From Perkinsus marinus ATCC 50983 (taxonomy: Eukaryota > Perkinsozoa > Perkinsida > Perkinsidae), in the NCBI RefSeq assembly GCF_000006405.1, contig NW_003213081.1, positions 187,101-248,639 on the forward strand: a stretch of 61,539 nucleotides of DNA, in the 5' to 3' direction. The translations under genes and the position numbers were made by a program. This document shows, piece after piece, positions 55,400-61,539 of the stretch (the stretch's first letter is position 1; every line of letters starts with the position of its first letter). The notes beneath the pieces are model-generated. The model had not been told where the DNA came from. It made no database searches and saw nothing but the letters and a program-made list of their open reading frames with translations.

Positions 55400-57642
55400 A
55401 CGTGACCGTCACGATTCGTTCGCTACAAGAGAAGCCGGCGTCGCACGAAGGGTGTCATCTTCCTGCGAAAACATCCACCGCATCAAGCTGTGATCAGGAA
55501 ACGGTGGCCGTGGGAACGGAGATAGACTCGGTGGCGTGCCTGGCACTGCAAGACCTGATTCGTCTCCAAACCTCCGACGATCAGGGCTCCAATAAGTCTC
55601 TCTACTTCGTACCGAAGGTCTCGAAGATAGGCTCTGGCGTTCAGCCGCGAGCCCTCCGAGACGAAGGTATGCAAGATGCTTTGAAAGAGCTGAGTCCGCC
55701 TGAGCATATCGCTGCCTCGCTGTCTTGCCAGCACCCCCTTACTCAAGCCCCCGGGCTCCCGGCGTCGATAGTCGCCAGTGTGTCCTGTCACAAACGCTTA
55801 CTCGAGTGTGGTCCAGAGGGTTTGATTCGTGACAGGCATAGGGTTATGGAATACTGGAACGACCAAGCCCGTTTGTCATCTAAATTCGAGCCCTCGGATG
55901 ACATAGTCGGAGCTCTGACAGCTCCCTTGAACCTGGGTCTGTTCGAACGTATGCTGAAGGCTTCCAACTATCCCGACTATACACTACCTAGGGAGCTAGC
56001 CGGAGGCCTGGAGTTAACAGGCGAGTTCAATGTTCACAATGACGTCTTTCGGGCTAGACCGATCAAGCCAAAGGTTAACTCTAAGAAGTCTAAGAAAGTG
56101 ACCGTCATGTCTGCCACTGAGCTTCTCAGTGGAGGCGTAGAGAAGGCATATGACTTGGCTGACAGTGTAAGTAGAGAGCCATGTCCATATGATGGTCTGC
56201 TGTGAAAGAAGGCTCTTGAGGAGGTTGCTGAGAACACGATGATGGGCCCCTTCAGTCTCTCACAGCTAGAATCTATCTTTGGAGGTTCTTTCGTTGCCTC
56301 TCGTCGCTTCGGGGTAGATCAAGGCACGAAAGTACGGCCTTGCGATGATTTTAAAAGGTCTGGAGTAAACAAGACCATGTCCTTCCATAATAAAGTATCT
56401 CTCCCGACACCCGAGGCCGCGGTAGCTACTGCCCGCTTGTACTGCTCGACATTATCGACCAAGGACGTTAAATGGTGGAAATCCGATCACGCCTCCGCGT
56501 ATCGGCAGGTTCCGTGTTCGGTTCAGTCTCGTAAGTTCACCGTCATTCTGCTCAAAGACCCTGAGTCGGGTGCGGTCTCAGGATTCTATCACGTGGCACA
56601 ACCCTTCGGGGCCTCCAGCTCGGTGATCAATTATTGTAGAGTAAGTCAGGCCTTGGCTCACCTCGGTCGAGTCGTCCTCGCTATCCCAGTGATCAATTAT
56701 TTGGACGATTACTTTGGCGTAGAATCTTCGGCTACGGCCAACTCCGCATATGAGGCATGGGTGTGGCTTCACAAGGTGATAGGCTTCCGTTTAAACGAGA
56801 AGAAGGCTGTACCACCTTCCACCGAGATCCCAGTATTGGGGCTCGACATAGCTATCGATGGTGATTACATTGTTCTGTCGGTTCCAGATGATAAGCGCGC
56901 CCAACTAATTTCTTCGATCGATGGAGTGTTGCAGGATGACCGCTTGCCATCTACAACGGCTCATAAGTTGATAGGGAAGTTGACGTTTGCTAGCGGGGCC
57001 TTGGAGACTTCTGCCCCAAGGTCCTACCTCAGAGTCCTTCATAAGTTCGTCAATCATTGGTCGTGGAGAGCCCGTGATCGCTTATGGCTCGAGGTGAGAA
57101 ATGCTCTTGTCAATCTCTCGGCTCTTTTGGCAAGCTCCAATTCAGCGAGGAAGGTGCCGCTTCTTTTCCCTAGCTCGGATGAGGCTATCAGTGCGGTCCT
57201 TTATACAGACGCGTGCGGCAATGGAGGAATCGGTGCTGTTTTGGTGGCCAATGACTTTAAAAAGCCAGTGTACTTCTCATCCGTTCTCTCCTCCGTCTTA
57301 CAACAGGGTCTCTTCGAAGGAAAAGACGATATCAACATACTCGAGTTATACGCCGTTCTTGCCGCACTACAATCTTTCGGTCAGTATATAGTTGGTAGAT
57401 GGTTGACTATCTTCGTCGACAATACGGCGGTAGAGTATGCCCTGATCAAGGGATCTTCCTCCTGTCCTCTGATGAACAAGATGATTTTCTTTTTTTGGGC
57501 GAATGTTGCTCGGCTTCAGCTCAAGGTGTGGGTGGCTAGAGTGGCATCAAAGTCCAATCCGGCTGATGCTCCAAGCCGCCGCCACTTTGATTGTCTTACT
57601 GCCTCCTTCAGTCGTAAGCGGCCAGTACTTCCTGCAATCTAG
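55400..57642 (+). mobile_element. RT-RNase H region of the DIRS element
   Basis: After an N-terminal extension come RT motifs: FGVDQGTKVRPCDDFKRSGV, KWWKSDHASAYRQVPCSVQS, HVAQPFGASSSVINYCRV and the catalytic INYLDDYFGVESS. These are followed by LNEKKAVPPSTEIPVLGLDI. RNase H follows with AVLYTDACGNGGIGAVLVAN, INILELYAVLAAL and IFVDNTAVEYAL, then SKSNPADAPSRR. The compact RT and this RNase H type are those of DIRS-order elements. Confidence 0.85.
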
Positions 57643-57679
57643 TTTCTATTGACGCTCATCGTCGCACTAAAAATTTTTC

Positions 57680-59089
57680 TTTGAACCAAGAGTGTTTCCG
57701 ATTCCGTCAGCTTACGTTGGGAAAGAGATTCGTTCCCTGCTCATTGTTCAGCTTGGCTCTCCCCGTGATGCCGCCGATCCGTGTGCGCAACGGCACGTAC
57801 GGCCTACCCCTCAGTACTTTCGTGACATTTTGTATCTCTTTCTTAAAAGCTGGTCTGACTGAGTGGCGGGAGCTGCTTGATGATGTGGACGGAACCTTGG
57901 TCCGACGCATTCCCTCCAGGTCATGTCGGTCGGCTATACTCGATATCCTTGAAGACTTACGAATAGGACGTTCAAGTCATCTGCATCAAATCTACGAGTC
58001 CCTCATCTCTGCGGTTAAATCGATTATCTATAATACTATAGATCCTTTGGAGTCATGCGGAAGTCGGCCGACTCCCAGCCGGTTACCAGGCTTGCTATTG
58101 CAAGACTCGTTAAGACCGACTTCTTCTAACCGGATCTGGTTCGAGTTCGTGATCTCGTTGAAGTTTCGCTCGATATCCGCTTCATCTTTCAAGCAGTACG
58201 TCTCTGGCTTCCGTTCATACATGCGTTTCGGGGCAGCCTTGAAGCTGGTTCTAACGAATGGGCGCCAAGTGCCACTGTTACCAGCGACCGAGAGATGGGT
58301 ATTATGGTGGATATCCGGGTTCAGGAACGCGGATACAGCGAGGAGTTATCTTTCCCACCTCCGCAAGTGGCATACATGGCTAGACCTGGACCAGAACTGG
58401 GATACGACGCTGATTCAGGAGTCGACCGCTGGCCTCCGACGATTCCTGGACAACCCTCCGCCAGTGCGTCCGCGTATCGGTCCGGCCCTGCTCCACGAAC
58501 TCGTCGTAAAGGGCCTTAGTTGTAAGAGAAAATTGCTGGTGCTAGGATCTATCATCGCCTATGCATTTCTTTTACGAGTTCCTTCTGAACTTCTGAGATT
58601 GAAGAGGTCCGATATACGAATTCGTCGAATTCAATTCGAGGCGACATCGCCGAGATACGATTGAGCAAACGCAAGAACGCGCCCGGAGGCGAGACGTTGA
58701 AACGTTCGTGTTCCTGTCAAAGGAATTCTCTGGTGTGCCCAGTTGAGGCGGCAAAACTTCTCCTAAGGATGTCCAAGGATAATTCTGAACCATTGTTTCA
58801 AAAGTTGAAGTACAGAAAGTTTTTGCGTCTGTTGCGCGAAACGCTGAACGAGGTTGGTGTTGAGGATGCGAATACTTATGGTACACACGCTCTCCGCCGC
58901 GGCCATGCACACGCATTGGCGATCTCAGGATCATCATATGAGAGAATATGCGAGATGGGCTCATGGAGACATGGAAGTAGTGTTCCGGCGCGAGTCTACG
59001 TCGACGCTAGCGAAGTGCAACAGATTGCTTGCGACTTGATAGTTCCTTTCATCGAAGAATCTGAATCTGAATGCGAAGATGACAGCTGA
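57680..59089 (+). mobile_element. Tyrosine recombinase region of the DIRS element
   Basis: An N-terminal SAM-like helical part (SSFKQYVSGFRSYMRFGAAL, NADTARSYLSHLRKWHTWLD) precedes the catalytic half with LGSIIAYAFLLRVPSELLRL, YGTHALRRGHAHALAISGSS and RVYVDASEVQQIACDLI. The ALRRGHA block and the late Tyr fit a tyrosine recombinase, replacing the integrase of LTR elements. Confidence 0.8.
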
Positions 59090-59286
59090 ATCACAAATGT
59101 TTCTTGTTTTTTTCCGATTAGCGTTCTATGCATTATGTTGAGTTGAAGTCTTTTGGGAAGCGCAGAAGTTCTTATCGGGGCGCTCCTATCTGGGGTTCAT
59201 TGGGGTCCGGATAGGTCGCTCACCGATAATGCGACCTCGTTTGCTGCCGGAATTTCGTCGGTTCACACCTATCAAGGATTCATTGG

Positions 59287-59530
59287 GGGTCTGGATAGGT
59301 TGCTCACCGATGAAATCACCTTGATCGGGCCGGCTAACAAGCCTGACCCTCACCCAATCTACGGCGTACGGGCCGCGGGTTTGGGGGTTGGTCAGAGCTA
59401 ACGTCTGATCCTTTCCCGATCGTGGCGTACGGGCCACAGGTTATTCGGGAAAGGAGGTCAGCGATTCACTTTGTTCCGTGCTTCCCACTGTTTATTGACG
59501 GCTCAAAGCGAGACGCTGGAGGACGTTTCA
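59287..59530 (+). repeat. Split direct repeat B1
   Basis: 244 bp, gggtctggataggttgctca to gaggacgtttca; identical by eye to B2. A diverged short copy of its beginning also lies at about 59,194-59,231. Confidence 0.9.
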
Positions 59531-59697
59531 TGCTAGGTGAAAACCAAGGGCAACTTGGTTTCCACCGCGGTGAAATGCCTCCAAGTGGATTTGAGCCGGG
59601 TACGCCCGGTCAGGGCGCTCGCTCTTCACGTAGCGTGATCGATTTTGTTCGAAGCCTCGTTGGAAATATGGGACCGTTCGGTCCATAGATTTCTTTT
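59531..59697 (+). repeat. Split direct repeat A2
   Basis: About 167 bp, adjoining B1 without a gap and matching A1 at the left end of the element. Confidence 0.9.
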
Positions 59698-59713
59698 CCC
59701 ACCTCCCGCCCTA

Positions 59714-59957
59714 GGGTCTGGATAGGTTGCTCACCGATGAAATCACCTTGATCGGGCCGGCTAACAAGCCTGACCCTCACCCAATCTACGGCGTACGGGC
59801 CGCGGGTTTGGGGGTTGGTCAGAGCTAACGTCTGATCCTTTCCCGATCGTGGCGTACGGGCCACAGGTTATTCGGGAAAGGAGGTCAGCGATTCACTTTG
59901 TTCCGTGCTTCCCACTGTTTATTGACGGCTCAAAGCGAGACGCTGGAGGACGTTTCA
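59714..59957 (+). repeat. Split direct repeat B2
   Basis: 244 bp, matching B1 and forming the right end of the element; separated from A2 by 16 bp. Confidence 0.9.
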
Positions 59958-60265
59958 ATATGAACCAAGCAACTGCCGTCGCAAAGGAGACCGTTCACGG
60001 CGATCTTTTAACTTAGCCCATTGAAAGAAGACTCGAATCAACGCGATGACTTGAGACTCATACTCATCATCAGACATGAACTCTTTATTCAAAGCCTCCC
60101 CAATAACCTCTGGACCAGCACCAGATATGGCATCCATCTCAGCTTGAGCATCTTGGAGACACTTATCATAATTTGGCGTTTGAGTTAACCATTTACGAAA
60201 GACGTTGCCCACAGCAGACAAAACCTCACGAGATGTAGATGTAGTATGTCCCCGCATCGGAGCCA

Positions 60266-60444
60266 TGCCAGGGCTACGTCCAGTCTCCTGGGTTAACGCG
60301 AGATCATTAATCATAGGGAAATGATAATTACTTGAGACTTAACCTGACTTAACTTAACTTATGATTAACTATTAGCACTACTAGCCTAGTACAGCTCAAA
60401 AGGTACTAAGCTTGAGGAACAGTACCGACAGAATTGTCACAACA
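60266..60444 (-). repeat. LTR (5' LTR of minus-strand element)
   Basis: This is 179 bp, matching the other LTR at about 96% by eye. Directly downstream on the minus strand lies TGGCTCCGATGCGGGGA, a canonical primer-binding site beginning TGG. The gag start codons overlap it. Confidence 0.9.
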
Positions 60445-61045
60445 AATAGTATCTTGAAGGCCTTGGGCAGACCGAGACTCAAAGGAGCCATTACTGGTTT
60501 ACCTGACATGTACACATCTTTACTCAGAATTGATTGAGTACATCCAGTATCGATTAAATAACAATACTCCCCAGAACATATGAGGAGAGCTCGTCTGGAC
60601 AGCGAAGGTCTCACCTTCTCAGGATGACGTCTCGGAACAGTCTCTCACCCGAGCCATGGGTGCGCCCCGTACTTGTATCTAGGGCGGAGTGGATCAAATC
60701 GCTTACCTTACTCTGGTTGTTTTTGCGGGCGTGTGCTTTGGCGAGGGAACTGACGGCTTTCTCGCGCCGAGCAGACATGGTGATAATCTGCAGGAAGGAG
60801 TCTCCCGCGTCATAGAACTGCAGTAAGAAGGAGCCTTCCCTGAAAGGCAGGTAACGTTCGCCGACGATGCTCTCTGGCACAATCCCAGTGGCATCGACGT
60901 TTCCAGATTGAAATCGCAGCTGAATAAATCCGTCAAATTGGCTCAGTTTCGCGAGACTGTAGACGATGGAACGTAGTAATGTCGCCGATGTCCGATTCCT
61001 CGAAGACATCCTCCTGAAGATAGCGGTGACGGCTTGATAGTCCAC
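60445..61045 (-). mobile_element. Older Ty3-like element, right part (gag-like and protease start)
   Basis: On the minus strand a gag-like region (61,045 to about 60,611; LTSRAILF-type composition is absent, the frame has VTAIFRRMSSRNRTSATLLR and HARKNNQSKVSDLIHSALD) is followed by an aspartic-protease start with YCYLIDTGCTQSIL. The left edge at 60,445 is the exact border of the inserted LTR element. The copy is incomplete. Confidence 0.55.
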
Positions 61046-61178
61046 GTTTATAGAGACTTTGCAGTCCGAAAGTCTACCATGACTCCTGCTGGGCTACACA
61101 GACCGCCAGTAGCTCGGTTATAACGCCATTCCATGACGGAATTTCCGTCTTCACTCGTAGGTCCTTGGATATCAGGTT

Positions 61179-61505
61179 TTAGGGTTTGGTGATGGTATCA
61201 GCGAACTGCTTGTGGAACCAGATAGTATGCTGTTCATCTTGTGATAAGCTTTTTTCACAGAGTACGAGTATACCACCCATGGCTCGAGTAAAAGCGTCGG
61301 AAAATAATAATAATGTACCTGCAAAGCCATTTTCTGATCTTCGGATGGGGTCCACTGAGTGGAAGCTTCGAGGGTCCGAGAGCACTTTGACGAAGAACTT
61401 GGCGACGATGTAGACCTCGCTTTGGTCTGAGCAGGGTGCGGATTTCCTGCCTAGCTTTCTCATCACGGCGAGTAATCTATAAAATGGTTGCAGACAGGGG
61501 CGCAT
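61179..61505 (-). mobile_element. RT/RNase H fragment of a further retroelement
   Basis: The minus-strand frame reads LQPFYRLLAVMRKLGRKS, then GTLLLFSDAFTRAMGGILVL, resembling the RT connection and the start of an RNase H domain. In Ty3 or Bel/Pao pol these lie after the RT, so this piece does not fit the gag-protease piece to its left and is probably from another copy. It is a short, broken fragment. Confidence 0.5.
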
Positions 61506-61539
61506 GTACCTCCGCCAGGAAGCGTATCTGTTGAGCTAA

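Larger units (their letters stand above)
53378..59957 (+). mobile_element. DIRS-order retrotransposon with split direct repeats (PAT/Ngaro layout)
   Basis: The element is 6,580 bp, plus strand. It has a left repeat A1, a gag-like region, RT-RNase H, a tyrosine recombinase, then B1, A2 and B2. A1 equals A2 and B1 equals B2 by eye. No LTRs and no target-site duplication are seen, as expected for tyrosine-recombinase insertion. It appears young and largely whole, with perhaps two or three interruptions in the coding part. It sits inside the gag region of the LTR element. Confidence 0.85.
48329..60444 (-). mobile_element. LTR retrotransposon (Ty3/Bel-Pao-like), interrupted by a DIRS element
   Basis: A 179-bp LTR stands at each end (48,329-48,507 and 60,266-60,444). 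The element reads on the minus strand: gag region, CCCH zinc finger, protease-like segment, RT with YLDD, RNase H, integrase. Next to the right-hand LTR a TGG-starting primer-binding site is seen; next to the left-hand LTR there is a purine tract. The RNase H segment (NRLELLSLSQLVLWLVD, WVRNGKASSRSTDRVAVKRM) looks Bel/Pao-like, so the family call stays open between Bel/Pao and Ty3. It is broken, with several interruptions besides the 6.6-kb DIRS insertion in gag. About 5.5 kb belongs to the element itself. Confidence 0.8.

Noticed and set aside
48320-60452. Clean target-site duplication around the LTR element
   Set aside because: The flanks (AAATAAG on the left, AATAGT on the right) are similar but not an exact short duplication, so I do not claim one.

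Overview
The window comes from an intron-dense nuclear genome of a unicellular eukaryote. Canonical GT-AG introns, often starting GTAATA and ending TAG, cut nearly every host gene. The genes include an Hsp110 chaperone, RNA polymerase II subunit RPB7, the spliceosomal protein RED, a PKA-like kinase and a mitochondrial carrier. A CPAP/SAS-4-type centriolar protein and a polycystin-2-like channel suggest a cell that builds flagella. A perkinsozoan-like alveolate is my best guess, but nothing in the sequence proves it.

Host block, about 1-21.7 kb: a partial divergent gene and Hsp110 share a short GC-rich upstream region. Then come TAP42/IGBP1 (+), an intronless formate dehydrogenase of bacterial type (-), a small secreted protein (+), a dual-specificity phosphatase (-), RED/IK (-), two unrecognised genes (+), a HAT-repeat protein resembling CstF77/Rna14 (+), CPAP/SAS-4 (-) and RPB7 (-). 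Introns and spacers are AT-rich and largely made of TTA, TAC, ATC and CAA triplets.

About 21.7-25 kb is a degenerate Ty3-like fossil that starts within about 35 bp of the RPB7 start codon. Host sequence resumes at 25-43 kb: two small membrane-protein genes and an unassigned exon-rich stretch, a PKA-like kinase with a 100-base assembly gap over its catalytic loop, an M18 aspartyl aminopeptidase (-), a 1.25-kb terminal-inverted-repeat element, a mitochondrial carrier (+), and a 7.4-kb polycystin-2-like channel gene whose introns have swollen with minisatellites.

From about 43 kb to the end the composition changes (higher GC, no triplet microsatellites) and the sequence is a graveyard of retroelements. 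The clearest structure is a three-level nest. A DIRS-order element (53,378-59,957, with A1-B1-A2-B2 split direct repeats that look identical by eye) sits in the gag region of an LTR element (48,329-60,444, 179-bp LTRs). That LTR element sits in the protease region of an older Ty3-like element. Around the nest are a second Ty3-like integrase fossil, a minus-strand DIRS-like fossil, a tRNA-like sequence and a further RT/RNase H fragment.

All identifications are from reading the sequence and translations by eye. No alignment or database search was run. Exon limits are given only where the splice signals could be read.
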